From WJKQ01 sp043810515 (GTDB lineage: Bacteria; Patescibacteriota; Gracilibacteria; UBA1369; LOWO2-01-FULL-3), in the NCBI GenBank assembly GCA_043810515.1, contig JBDRNZ010000035.1:1-34978 (forward strand): a stretch of 34,978 nucleotides of DNA, read 5' to 3'. The translations under genes were made by a program, and so were the position numbers. This document shows positions 7,647-15,337 of this stretch, one piece after another. Within the stretch, counting starts at the first letter, position 1, and each line of letters begins with the position of its first letter. A model generated the notes under the pieces. That model did not search any database. It was given only the letters and a program-made list of their open reading frames with translations, and had not been told where the DNA came from.

Positions 7647-8285
7647 TTATTGTTTTCTGAGATCTTTGAGCCTGACTCCTGTTAGAGTGACTTTGCGCGG
7701 TCTGCCGTTTTGCAATATTCTTGAAATGTTCAATCTCATTTTTCTGCTTCTACCGCAGAAATCTTCCAAAATTGCAGCCGTTCCTTTTCCTCCAAAAAAG
7801 CGTTTCCAAAGGCTTTTATGTTCTTCTATCTCTCTCAAGAGCTCTCTTTCCAGGTTAGGCAATAACTCACCTGAAAGCATTCTTGTCAATTCCTTCAATG
7901 TGTTTTCATCGTCAGGCAAAATAACCTGCCCCTCCACTTCGGGAAGATTTATTGTCGCTTTGATAAGATCTATTAACGCTGGGTCAATCTTGTTTTCTAT
8001 AGCTTCTCCGGCCATTGCCTGAAGGTCCGTATAAACTTCAGATAGTGCTTTGCTAAGCTCGATTTTTAGTCGAGTTTCTTTTGGTTCGTGCTGCGGTTCT
8101 ACTAGTCCAAGATGAAACCGTGCTGATTCGAGCTGAGAATCTTCTATTACGTGAAGTCCCAGTGCTCTTGCCTCCTCTGCTACTTCTTCTAAAACTTTTT
8201 GCGGCGTAGTGCGACTATCTTCTCCTACCGATATCTCTCCACTATCATCATCCCAACCTATTTGTTCTGGATCTTTAAATTCCAT
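7647..8285 (-). CDS. Hypothetical acidic, helical protein
   Basis: 212 residues with no recognised family. The first 50 residues are acidic and probably disordered (DPEQIGWDDDSGEISVGEDS). The middle is helical, and the C-terminus becomes basic (CGRSRKMRLNISRILQNGRPRKVTLTG), which could contact nucleic acid or membrane. No signal peptide or membrane helix is seen. It has a near-consensus promoter of its own (8311-8338), which argues for substantial expression. Confidence 0.7.
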   Translation of the reverse strand: MEFKDPEQIGWDDDSGEISVGEDSRTTPQKVLEEVAEEARALGLHVIEDSQLESARFHLGLVEPQHEPKETRLKIELSKALSEVYTDLQAMAGEAIENKIDPALIDLIKATINLPEVEGQVILPDDENTLKELTRMLSGELLPNLERELLREIEEHKSLWKRFFGGKGTAAILEDFCGRSRKMRLNISRILQNGRPRKVTLTGVRLKDLRKQ

Positions 8286-8310
8286 AATTTGTTATATTTA
8301 CAAGTTTGTT

Positions 8311-8338
8311 ATTATAGCTTTTTTGCCTGATTTGTCAA
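8311..8338 (-). promoter_or_regulatory. Consensus sigma70 promoter of the 212-residue gene
   Basis: Perfect TTGACA (8333-8338) and perfect TATAAT (8311-8316) on the minus strand, 16 bp apart. Start expected near 8304, about 20 nt before the ATG at 8285. It is the only pair in the window where both boxes match consensus exactly. Confidence 0.7.
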
Positions 8339-8394
8339 GCCCTCTTAAGTTTTCCCAAATTTAAAACGTTTTTAGAGGGTTGGAGTTACAACGA

Positions 8395-8471
8395 TGGTCG
8401 GGGTGACAGGACTTGAACCTGCGGCCTCAAGCACCCCATGCTTGCGCGCTAGCCAACTGCGCCACACCCCG
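8395..8471 (-). tRNA. tRNA-Pro (anticodon GGG), CCA encoded
   Basis: 77-nt cloverleaf on the minus strand. The acceptor CGGGGTG pairs with CACCCCG in seven pairs. The anticodon stem CAAGC/GCTTG encloses loop ATGGGGT, giving anticodon GGG, which reads CCC and CCU. The T-arm is GCAGG-TTCAAGT-CCTGT. Discriminator A and an encoded CCA follow. The CGGGGTGTGGCGCAG start is typical of proline tRNAs. Confidence 0.97.
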
Positions 8472-8539
8472 ATGTGCTCATTTTCGTGCCTGCATGCACT
8501 TTACCTTCGATTATTTTTATGGCAAGTAGACTTTGATAC

Positions 8540-8560
8540 GGCCAGTTTTATATCCTGGCC
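8540..8560. other. Hairpin after the RNase J-CarS unit
   Basis: GGCCAG (8540-8545) and CTGGCC (8555-8560) form a 6-bp stem with a 9-nt AT-rich loop, about 20 bp past the CarS stop and 70 bp before tRNA-Pro. No T run follows on either strand, so it is at best a weak terminator or processing site. Confidence 0.3.
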
Positions 8561-8579
8561 AATACTTACGTCTCTTTTT

Positions 8580-9104
8580 CTACCACCAGACCTTTTTAAG
8601 GTGAAGCAGGTATCCGGTTACGTTCGCAAGAAAATGCAAAACCGGGGTTACTACGATGATAGTCACTATAACCTGCCATGCCGGAATGTAGAAGGGGAGT
8701 AAAAATATCAGCGCTCCAGTCACGAAATCCAGCTGGTCAAACGGAAACCAGGGCTGGCCGGGCGCGATATTCAGTCTTCTTTTGAAGAAAGACTTCACAA
8801 GATCGCCTGTGATCGCACCTATTCCGAACAAAAATGCGTATAGAAACAGATTTATATGTTCGTAATCGAGGAGTATGTACGAACTCATGATGTTGTTTTT
8901 CTGGAAATAAAGCTGGAGGGCAAGCATTGCAAGGGCGCCGAGATATCCCGCATAGAAACCGCGGATGCTTTTATGCGAACCGAAAAGCTTTCCGCTGACC
9001 GGACGCTTCAGCGGAAGATTCAGCTTTGCCGCAATAACCGGACATGCATTCGCGACATAAGCCGGCAGAATGAAGTATATTGAAGAAAGAATGAGGTCGA
9101 GCAT
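8580..9104 (-). CDS. CarS-like CDP-alcohol synthase (DUF46 family)
   Basis: A 174-residue membrane protein of the CDP-archaeol synthase family (PF01864). Archaeal members transfer CMP from CTP to a phospholipid precursor. Seen: the start SSIYFILPAYVANACPVIAAKL, the GSHKSIRGFYAG motif (family GxxKTxRG), and a late cytosolic motif GDLVKSFFKRRLNI ... PFDQLDFVTG with conserved Asp and Lys/Arg. Four to five membrane helices are predicted. In a bacterium it may replace or supplement CdsA in phospholipid synthesis; the lipid substrate is unknown. It lies 12 bp after RNase J on the same strand and is probably cotranscribed. Confidence 0.85.
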   Translation of the reverse strand: MLDLILSSIYFILPAYVANACPVIAAKLNLPLKRPVSGKLFGSHKSIRGFYAGYLGALAMLALQLYFQKNNIMSSYILLDYEHINLFLYAFLFGIGAITGDLVKSFFKRRLNIAPGQPWFPFDQLDFVTGALIFLLPFYIPAWQVIVTIIVVTPVLHFLANVTGYLLHLKKVWW

Positions 9105-9116
9105 GAGAGAATTATA

Positions 9117-11171
9117 CTAACTTTCTATTATCAATGGAATTATAAGAGGCCGTCTTTCCAGTTTTGAAGTTGCGTATTTGTCCACCGTCTGTTTGATGTA
9201 TTTCTTTACATCCTGGCGGGTCGCGCCGGGATTTTTTTTCATTATGTTTTTGTATGCCTGTCCCGCGACTTCCGTGATTTCCCTGATTATTTCCTCGGAT
9301 TCGTGCATGTATATAAATCCTCTGGAGACTATATCCGGCGTTTTTTTCAGATGCTTTTTTCTGTCGACGTGGATGAGAATTATCAATGCTCCGTTTTGTG
9401 ACATAATCTCGCGGTCAACCTGAACCTGCGAACCCATGTGTCCTTCTCCGCGACCATCTATGAGAATGTATTTTGTTTCCACTTTTTCGCTCGATTTCGC
9501 GACTTTTCCCTGTTCCGCAACGAGAACATCACCATTTTCAAGCATGATTATATTGCTTTGCGGAATGCCGCATTGATTCATCGCAAGTTCCGCGTGGGCA
9601 GAACGCATAAAATATTCGCCATGAATCGGAATAAAAAATTTCGGCTTCACAAGCTGGATCATCCTTTTAAGCTCTTCCTGTTTTCCGTGGCCGGACGTGT
9701 GAACATCCATGATCTGGTTGTGAATTACAGTCGCTCCGAGAATGCAGAGATTGTTTACGACCGTGGCAATCGCGCGTTCGTTTCCAATAATCGGTGAGGC
9801 GGAAATGATGATCGTGTCGCCTTTTTTGACTTTAATATGCGGATGCTCGCCGCGTGCAATTCTCGTGAGAGCTGAAAGAGATTCGCCCTGCGATCCTGTC
9901 GTCAGAATAAGAGTTTTCGGATCGGGAGTTTCATTTTTATACTTTTTTATGTCCTGAACAAGGCCGGGTTTGTGCCTCAAATAACCCAGTTCCGAAGCTA
10001 TCTTTATATTTTCCTGCATGCTGCGGCCTGAAACGAAAACTTTTCTGTCGCACTTTTCCGCGATATCAAAAATCTGCTGAATTCTGCCGATAAGGCTGGA
10101 AAATGACGCAACTATAATTCTGCCTTTCGTGTCTTTTACCACGTCTGCGAGAGTTTTTTCGACTTCCTCCTCGGACATGGTATGTCCTTTTTCAAGCGCG
10201 TTTGTGGAGTCCGAGAAGAGCGCGAGAACGTTTTGTCTGCCAAGCGCCTCAAGCTTATGGATGTCCGCTTTTTGCTGAAGACCTGCAGGATGTTTGTCGA
10301 ATTTAAAATCTCCTGTATGCACTATTTTTCCAATCGGCGTCTCAACTTCAACTGCTATCGCATCCGGAATTGAATGCGCCACGCGTATAAACCTGCACAA
10401 AAATTTACCGAGACGAAGCGGCTGATCAAGATTTAAAGCGTTTATTTTGGCCATCTTTGTAAGTTTGAATTCCTCAAGACGGCGGGAAATCAGGCCGGCT
10501 GTCAGTTTAGAAGCGTAAACCGGCGGAAAATCAAGTTTCGGAAGGATGTATGGAATTCCTCCGGTGTGGTCGAGATGACCGTGAGTGATTACCACTCCGC
10601 GGATGCGTTTCTTATTTTCCTCAAGATAGCTCACGTCCGGAATTACGTAATCTATACCGAGCAAATCCTCTGATGGAAATTCAAGGCCCATATCAATAAT
10701 CATGATGTCGTCCTCGTACTCGAGCACCATCATGTTTTTACCGACTTCGTTCAGACCTCCAAGCGGGATTATTTTAAGCTGTCCTTTTAAAATTTGTGCC
10801 GGCTTGCCCGATGAAGGCTTGCGCGGAAGTTTTTTTGGCGGACGGCTTGTTGAAAGCTGTATCGCGCTACGCTGTCCGGGTTGCGGACGGTTTTGGTTTT
10901 GCGCGGATCCGCGTTGGCGGCGAGGGGGGCGGGACTGCGCTGGCCGTTGGTTTTGCGCCGGACGTTGACTTTGCGCCGGACGCTGGTTTTGCGCCGGACG
11001 ATTTTGTCCGGGCCGTTGCGCCGGTCTGTTGTAAGGCTGGCGCTGTTGTTTTTTTGAAAAATCACCTTGTTTGTGATCTTTCGGAGTTGGATGTTTAGTT
11101 TCAGGCTTTGAATTCGGGAGTTTTTCCTCTTCTTCAAAGGCTCTCTTCATCCATTCATCGATTCTGTCCAT
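9117..11171 (-). CDS. rnj: Ribonuclease J with a long disordered N-terminal extension
   Basis: A metallo-beta-lactamase/beta-CASP ribonuclease with endonuclease and 5'-3' exonuclease roles in RNA decay. Seen: KIIPLGGLNEVGKNM at the true domain start near residue 132, zinc motif HGHLDH (197-202), later HTGDFKFD, the SGHGKQEELKRM and PIHGEY motifs of RNase J, then the C-terminal domain. The full length is 684 residues, against about 555 for the usual enzyme. The extra ~128 N-terminal residues are Gln/Pro/Arg/Asn-rich and repeat variants of NQRPAQ at about 48-80, probably disordered and RNA- or protein-binding. The extension starts with a folded-looking MDRIDEWMKRAFEEEE. CarS follows in the same unit. 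Confidence 0.95.
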   Translation of the reverse strand: MDRIDEWMKRAFEEEEKLPNSKPETKHPTPKDHKQGDFSKKQQRQPYNRPAQRPGQNRPAQNQRPAQSQRPAQNQRPAQSRPPRRQRGSAQNQNRPQPGQRSAIQLSTSRPPKKLPRKPSSGKPAQILKGQLKIIPLGGLNEVGKNMMVLEYEDDIMIIDMGLEFPSEDLLGIDYVIPDVSYLEENKKRIRGVVITHGHLDHTGGIPYILPKLDFPPVYASKLTAGLISRRLEEFKLTKMAKINALNLDQPLRLGKFLCRFIRVAHSIPDAIAVEVETPIGKIVHTGDFKFDKHPAGLQQKADIHKLEALGRQNVLALFSDSTNALEKGHTMSEEEVEKTLADVVKDTKGRIIVASFSSLIGRIQQIFDIAEKCDRKVFVSGRSMQENIKIASELGYLRHKPGLVQDIKKYKNETPDPKTLILTTGSQGESLSALTRIARGEHPHIKVKKGDTIIISASPIIGNERAIATVVNNLCILGATVIHNQIMDVHTSGHGKQEELKRMIQLVKPKFFIPIHGEYFMRSAHAELAMNQCGIPQSNIIMLENGDVLVAEQGKVAKSSEKVETKYILIDGRGEGHMGSQVQVDREIMSQNGALIILIHVDRKKHLKKTPDIVSRGFIYMHESEEIIREITEVAGQAYKNIMKKNPGATRQDVKKYIKQTVDKYATSKLERRPLIIPLIIES

Positions 11172-11253
11172 AATTTCTTTTTACAAAATATTCTATTGTT
11201 GACCGCTTACCATGATTATTCTATCACAAAAGAGAAAATCTGGCTAGATATAG

Positions 11254-11282
11254 TTGCGATTTTTCACTTTTATTGCGATAAT
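11254..11282 (+). promoter_or_regulatory. Probable promoter of the NYN gene
   Basis: TTGCGA (11254-11259) and GATAAT (11277-11282) at 17-bp spacing. The start would fall near 11289, leaving about 12 nt before the ATG, hence a very short leader. Confidence 0.45.
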
Positions 11283-11300
11283 GTAGACCTTTTTTAAATT

Positions 11301-11810
11301 ATGCAAAAGCCACTAAAAAATTACGCTTTTATTGACAGCCAGAATGTCAATCTTGGAATTCGGGAACTTGGCTGGAAATTAAACTGGAAAAAATTTCGAG
11401 TATATTTGAAAGAAAAATATGGTGTTGAGACCGCATACATGTTTATCGGCTATATCGAAGAGAACCAGGATTTATACCTTTCTCTTCAAAAAAATGGATA
11501 TATTCTTATTTTCAAAGAAATTCTGAAAAATAAGGATGGATTTGTAAAAGGCAATTGTGATGCCGAACTAGTGCTGCAAGCTATGATTGATTATAAGAAA
11601 TATGAAAAAGCGGTTATTGTAAGTGGAGACGGTGATTTCGCCTGCCTTGTGCGCCATTTAAAAAAACAGGAAAAATTGAAAAAAGTCCTTGTGCCAAATA
11701 TGGCAAAATATTCCGCATTACTCAAAAAAGCAGCCGCAAACGAACATTTGGATTATATGAATAATCTGAAGTCGAAATTGGCTTATATGAAAATGAAAAG
11801 CACCCTCTAA
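11301..11810 (+). CDS. NYN-domain (PIN-like) putative ribonuclease
   Basis: A 169-residue NYN-domain protein of the LabA/DUF88 type. The fold is shared with PIN nucleases and binds divalent metal through conserved aspartates. Seen: AFIDSQNVNLGIRELGW with the first Asp, GNCDAELVLQAMID with the second, and VIVSGDGDFACLVRHL with the third cluster. All acidic positions appear intact, so an active RNase is plausible; its target is unknown. It is monocistronic, with its own promoter and a terminator whose stem begins within the stop region. Confidence 0.88.
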   Translation: MQKPLKNYAFIDSQNVNLGIRELGWKLNWKKFRVYLKEKYGVETAYMFIGYIEENQDLYLSLQKNGYILIFKEILKNKDGFVKGNCDAELVLQAMIDYKKYEKAVIVSGDGDFACLVRHLKKQEKLKKVLVPNMAKYSALLKKAAANEHLDYMNNLKSKLAYMKMKSTL

Positions 11811-11836
11811 GGACGGAACCTTAGGGGGCTCTTTTC
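11799..11836 (+). terminator. Intrinsic terminator of the NYN gene
   Basis: CCCTCTAAGG (11803-11812) pairs with CCTTAGGGGG (11819-11828) with one G-T wobble around loop ACGGAA, followed by CTCTTTT. The 5' arm overlaps the stop codon of the NYN gene. Confidence 0.8.
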
Positions 11837-11959
11837 GTCGTGATTCTATTTGAAGAATATCATAATCCTGCACAACAAGTCAATCCTTGTGTCAAGTTTC
11901 CCGTTATGTATGGCAAATTTGCTAAAATCTGGTATTTTTATTTGCGTAAAATAAAAATT

Positions 11960-13327
11960 ATGGACCAGAGAAGTAAAATCGCGATTTTGGGATTCGGGGC
12001 GGAGGGGAGAGCTGTCTTTGAATACTTAAAAAAACACGAATATCACGAACTGACCGTGTGTGACCAGGATGTTGACCTGAAAGACGAAATGCCTGATGGC
12101 GTTTCCGTGAGGCTGGGCGAACATTACCTGCAGGATCTGGATGCTTTTGACGTTATTTTCAGAAGTCCCGGAATCCGCTATCTTTCGCCGGCAATTCAGG
12201 CTGCAAAAGAGAAAGGGGCGGAAGTCACAAGTTCAACAGCGTATTTTCTCGATCAGACTCCGTGTCCCGTTATCGGAGTGACCGGCACAAAGGGAAAAGG
12301 CACAACATGTACATTGATTTATGAAATGCTGAAAAGAGCTGGTGCGGACGCGTATCTTGGCGGAAATATCGGCGAGCCCGCGATAAATTTTCTCGATAAA
12401 GTGGGCCATGACAGTATCGTTATTCTTGAACTTTCAAGTTTTCAGCTTCAGGACATTACAAAAAGTCCAAAATATGCCGTTTTACTGAATACGACGGTCG
12501 ATCATCTCGATTATCACGCGGACAGTGAGGAATATCTGCAGGCGAAGGAAAGTATTTTGGCGCATCAGAGCAAGTCGTGCGTCGCGGTTTTGAACAAGGA
12601 TTATGAGTATGTGAATTATTACAAGCCGCTCGTGAAGGGTCACGCCAGATTTGTGAGCGTGAAAGGAAAAGTGAAGGATGGGGTGGACGTGCGGGACGGG
12701 CGAATTTTTTACGCGCATGGCGGGAAAGAGGAAGCGGTATGCGATGTCTCGGATGTGGCTCTGATCGGAAAGCACAATCTTGAGAATGTTATGCCGGCAA
12801 TTGTGGTCGCTAAGGAGCTTGGGGTTTCGGACAAGGAAATCGCGCATGTTATAAAGAAATTTAAAGGTCTGCCGCACAGGCTGGAGTTTGTAAAAGAAGT
12901 AAAAGGCGTGAAATATTACAATGATTCATTTTCAACAACTCCGGAGACCTCGATGGCGGCGGTGGACAGTTTTGACGAGCCGACGATTCTGATCGCGGGA
13001 GGATATGAGAAAAATCTTGATTACGGGGAATGGGCGGTGAAAATTCTTACAAAACCAAGTCTGCATACGGTGATTCTGATCGGAGACACCGCTGATAAAA
13101 TGGAAAAGGCGATTGTCGAGGCGGAGGAAAAGCTCGGGGAAGCGGAGGGTTCGCCGACAAAAGTGCTTCGACGCGGAGATCTGGAGGAAGCGGTTTTGGA
13201 AGCCTATGCGCAGGCTGAAAAAGGCGGTGTCGTGGTGATGTCACCGGCCGCGGCGAGCTTCGACATGTTCAAAAATTACAAGGAAAGGGGCGAGAAATTT
13301 AAGGAGGCGGTGAGGAAACTGGGGTAG
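11960..13327 (+). CDS. murD: UDP-N-acetylmuramoylalanine--D-glutamate ligase
   Basis: A cytoplasmic ATP-dependent Mur ligase that adds D-glutamate to UDP-MurNAc-L-Ala in peptidoglycan synthesis. At 455 residues it has normal length. Seen: N-terminal Rossmann-type ILGFGAEGRAVFEYL, ATP-binding GVTGTKGKGTT (about 106-116), LELSSFQL, HLDYH, FKGLPHRLEFV with NDSFSTTPETS, and C-terminal ILIAGGYEKNLDY and MSPAAASFDMFKNY. The frame is open 40 codons further upstream to 11840, but that part is unlike MurD and overlaps the upstream terminator. It is not clustered with other mur genes here. Confidence 0.95.
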   Translation: MDQRSKIAILGFGAEGRAVFEYLKKHEYHELTVCDQDVDLKDEMPDGVSVRLGEHYLQDLDAFDVIFRSPGIRYLSPAIQAAKEKGAEVTSSTAYFLDQTPCPVIGVTGTKGKGTTCTLIYEMLKRAGADAYLGGNIGEPAINFLDKVGHDSIVILELSSFQLQDITKSPKYAVLLNTTVDHLDYHADSEEYLQAKESILAHQSKSCVAVLNKDYEYVNYYKPLVKGHARFVSVKGKVKDGVDVRDGRIFYAHGGKEEAVCDVSDVALIGKHNLENVMPAIVVAKELGVSDKEIAHVIKKFKGLPHRLEFVKEVKGVKYYNDSFSTTPETSMAAVDSFDEPTILIAGGYEKNLDYGEWAVKILTKPSLHTVILIGDTADKMEKAIVEAEEKLGEAEGSPTKVLRRGDLEEAVLEAYAQAEKGGVVVMSPAAASFDMFKNYKERGEKFKEAVRKLG

Positions 13328-13345
13328 ATCGTATTCATGCGCAGG

Positions 13346-13678
13346 CTAAAGAAAAAGTTCTAGTTCGATTTTTGTTTCTTCCAGATGTTTTGCGAGTTCC
13401 GCTGATGTGAGATTTTCTTTTTTATTTTTAGAATATATACAGATTGGGGTTAAGATCTTTTCAAATTCCAATAAAAAAATATATAGGCGATAACCGCCAG
13501 ATTTTCCTTTGGTTATGGATTTTAGGCGGAGCTTGAAAATTCCCATTCCAATTGAAATAGCTATTCGTTTATCAAAGTTCAAAAGGGTAATTTTTAATTG
13601 TTCTTTAAGACTGTCGTTTTTCTTAACCAGTCTTTTCAGTTGTTTCTTGAAATGTTCGGTAATTACTATTTTATACAT
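13346..13678 (-). CDS. RelE/ParE-type toxin of toxin-antitoxin pair 1
   Basis: About 110 residues from the ATG at 13678. It begins YKIVITEHFKKQLKRLVKK, a typical RelE/ParE first strand and helix, and includes GIFKLRLKSITKGKSGGYRLYIF, corresponding to the core strand with the conserved Arg of the fold. RelE relatives cut mRNA on the ribosome and ParE relatives act on gyrase; the sequence does not decide which. The start overlaps the antitoxin stop by 8 nt, so translation is coupled. An in-frame start further upstream would lie within the antitoxin gene and is less likely. It is convergent with murD. Confidence 0.8.
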   Translation of the reverse strand: MYKIVITEHFKKQLKRLVKKNDSLKEQLKITLLNFDKRIAISIGMGIFKLRLKSITKGKSGGYRLYIFLLEFEKILTPICIYSKNKKENLTSAELAKHLEETKIELELFL

Positions 13679-13916
13679 CCGCAAGCTGATCATCCAAAGG
13701 GAGATCGAGCTTACCTTTTTCATCGAGTTTTTTCAAGACGGTCGCAAGTTTGTGAGTTGCGTCTTCCAGACGTTTATCTTCCGGAGATTTGTGATATTTG
13801 AAGAATTTTATAAGAAAACGGAAGAATTCGGCTTTATTTGTGTATCCTTCTTCTTCCATAAGTCCTTTAACTTCCCCTTCCTGCTTTTTGTTGATTTTGA
13901 AAAAAACTGTAGCCAT
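13671..13916 (-). CDS. Antitoxin of toxin-antitoxin pair 1
   Basis: 81 residues. The N-terminal segment TVFFKINKKQEGEVKGLMEEEGYTNKAEFFRFLIKF fits a ribbon-helix-helix DNA-binding unit (strand, helix, turn, helix). The acidic/charged C-terminal half is the likely toxin-binding tail. The order antitoxin then toxin, with an 8-nt overlap, is classic for type II modules. A 38-bp inverted repeat over the promoter (13926-13963), ten bases before the ATG, is the probable autoregulatory operator. Confidence 0.8.
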   Translation of the reverse strand: MATVFFKINKKQEGEVKGLMEEEGYTNKAEFFRFLIKFFKYHKSPEDKRLEDATHKLATVLKKLDEKGKLDLPLDDQLADV

Positions 13917-13925
13917 ATGTATTAT

Positions 13926-13963
13926 TTAGCGATTATATAGCATATTATATAGTAAATCGCTAA
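13926..13963 (-). promoter_or_regulatory. Operator/promoter of toxin-antitoxin pair 1
   Basis: TTAGCGATT (13926-13934) and AATCGCTAA (13955-13963) form a perfect 9-bp inverted repeat flanking an AT-rich core. On the minus strand two TATAAT boxes lie inside it. A TTGCAT sequence just upstream is 17 bp from the first, so repressor binding here would block initiation. Confidence 0.6.
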
Positions 13964-13976
13964 GAAATGCAATGGT

Positions 13977-14012
13977 AAGTCATATAACTGCCTGCGCGCG
14001 CAGGCGTGACTT
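13977..14012. repeat. GC-rich intergenic palindrome
   Basis: GCCTGCGCGCGCAGGC at 13990-14005 is a perfect 16-bp palindrome with an alternating CG core. Outer arms AAGTCA (13977-13982) and TGACTT (14007-14012) extend the pairing. It sits in the otherwise AT-rich gap between toxin-antitoxin pair 1 and the Cys-rich protein. No gene needs a terminator at this position on the strands concerned. The rest of the gap (about 14013-14158) shows nothing clear. Confidence 0.5.
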
Positions 14013-14158
14013 TTTAGGAAAATATGTTGAGGTCTTAATGGTAGAGAGTGATCTTGCCTTGGTATGAGTGGACAGGTGATAGTGAATTTGGTTAGAATCG
14101 AATTAGAAAATCGGTTAATTTTTTACAATATATGAATTATTATTTACCCTCAATTTCT

Positions 14159-15325
14159 ATGAAATCTAACAAAGCTATCAAGTATGTGCTGGTTGCGTTG
14201 GTTTTGGCGGCGGTGGCAGGTGCGGCGGTTTATCTTTCAACTTCGGACAGACTTTTGGGATTTTTGCGGCTCGGCAAGTCGGGCGTTTCGACAACTACGG
14301 GCGGCGGCAAGGAAGTTCCGTGGTGGTGTATCAGCCAGGAGGAACGGGACGCTCAATGGCAAAATTCGGGAGGATCGGAAGAACCTGCTAACGAGCCTGG
14401 AATCAGCGGCACTTATAATCCGTGGCGAGAAACCGGCACTGCGGGCGATGGAAATTTCAATATATCCGGGCTTGTAGGATCGGACGAGGATTTCAACGGC
14501 GAGAATTTCAGCAATGAGGGATTTTTGCCCGGAACCAGCGGGGCGCCATCAATTCCGGGAGGTTCATGGTCAGGGTCTGGTGGTGATGGAGGGAGTATAG
14601 TTCCTGATATTCCTGATATTAACGTTGAAACTCCTGAAGAAATTCCAGGAACTGAGCCGGAGCCGGAGGAGGAGTGGACAATGGTTGGTTATACGTGTGA
14701 GTGTGGCGCAAACAGGGTTTATGTTACAGAAGTTGATCAATATTTCAGTTGTCCTGAAGGAGCTGGCAGCACGGATATCCATTCTGTTGGGGATTTAGAT
14801 ATATATGTGTCTACTCCGAGAGAAGCTCAATGTGATTCAAAATGGTTTTGTCCGGATGGTTATTTGACCAACTGGGACAAAATTGGTGAAAAATGTTGGC
14901 CGGATGGGATATCTGCGTTAGCTTATGGAGAAGTTTGCAGAGACGAAGACAATTCTACAATGCTTGATACGTGTTCTGCGTTCTTTGGGGCTTACTGGCC
15001 TTATGATTATTTTAAAGAAGTGAAGAAAGGTCTTGAGAGAATTGGGGATGATGCGTGCCTTGACCTAAGAGATTGTACGCAAATGATGAACTTTGTGAAT
15101 CAGGGAACATTTACTGCGGAATTTTCCTCTATGTCTTACAATGACGCGGCAAGTATCTGTGACAGTCTGGGTTATACAAGCTGGGGTGACTGGTATGGTT
15201 CACACTTATACCCGGAGGAGACTGTTGCTCCGTCCAAGGACGGAACGGTGGCGCCCGCTACTACGGTACCTACAACCAAGACGCCGCCTGCCGATACGAC
15301 CGTGCCTGCGACGAAGACAAAATAA
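14159..15325 (+). CDS. Anchored, cysteine-rich putative surface protein
   Basis: 388 residues from the preferred ATG; another in-frame ATG at 14132 adds nine residues. The N-terminus is a signal anchor (KYVLVALVLAAVAGAAVYL). A Gly/Ser/Pro/Glu-rich linker follows, then a region with over a dozen cysteines (YTCECGANRV, FSCPEG, SKWFCPDG, CWPDG, CRDEDN, TCSAFFG) that may form disulfides outside the cell. The tail is Thr/Pro/Lys-rich (TTVPTTKTPPADTTVPATK). The anchor closely resembles that of the SLH protein at 17112, including SD-x2-L-GFL. No known domain is recognised. It is convergent with the metalloprotease-like gene. Confidence 0.75.
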   Translation: MKSNKAIKYVLVALVLAAVAGAAVYLSTSDRLLGFLRLGKSGVSTTTGGGKEVPWWCISQEERDAQWQNSGGSEEPANEPGISGTYNPWRETGTAGDGNFNISGLVGSDEDFNGENFSNEGFLPGTSGAPSIPGGSWSGSGGDGGSIVPDIPDINVETPEEIPGTEPEPEEEWTMVGYTCECGANRVYVTEVDQYFSCPEGAGSTDIHSVGDLDIYVSTPREAQCDSKWFCPDGYLTNWDKIGEKCWPDGISALAYGEVCRDEDNSTMLDTCSAFFGAYWPYDYFKEVKKGLERIGDDACLDLRDCTQMMNFVNQGTFTAEFSSMSYNDAASICDSLGYTSWGDWYGSHLYPEETVAPSKDGTVAPATTVPTTKTPPADTTVPATKTK

Positions 15326-15337
15326 GAAATGAGGTTT

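Noticed and set aside
11840..11959. N-terminal extension of murD to 11840
   Set aside because: It begins at the base of the NYN terminator and the residues do not resemble MurD; the ATG at 11960 leads directly into the Rossmann domain.
13977..14012. Terminator assignment for the GC-rich palindrome
   Set aside because: No transcript ends there: murD stops about 650 bp earlier on the plus strand and no minus-strand gene ends just to its right.
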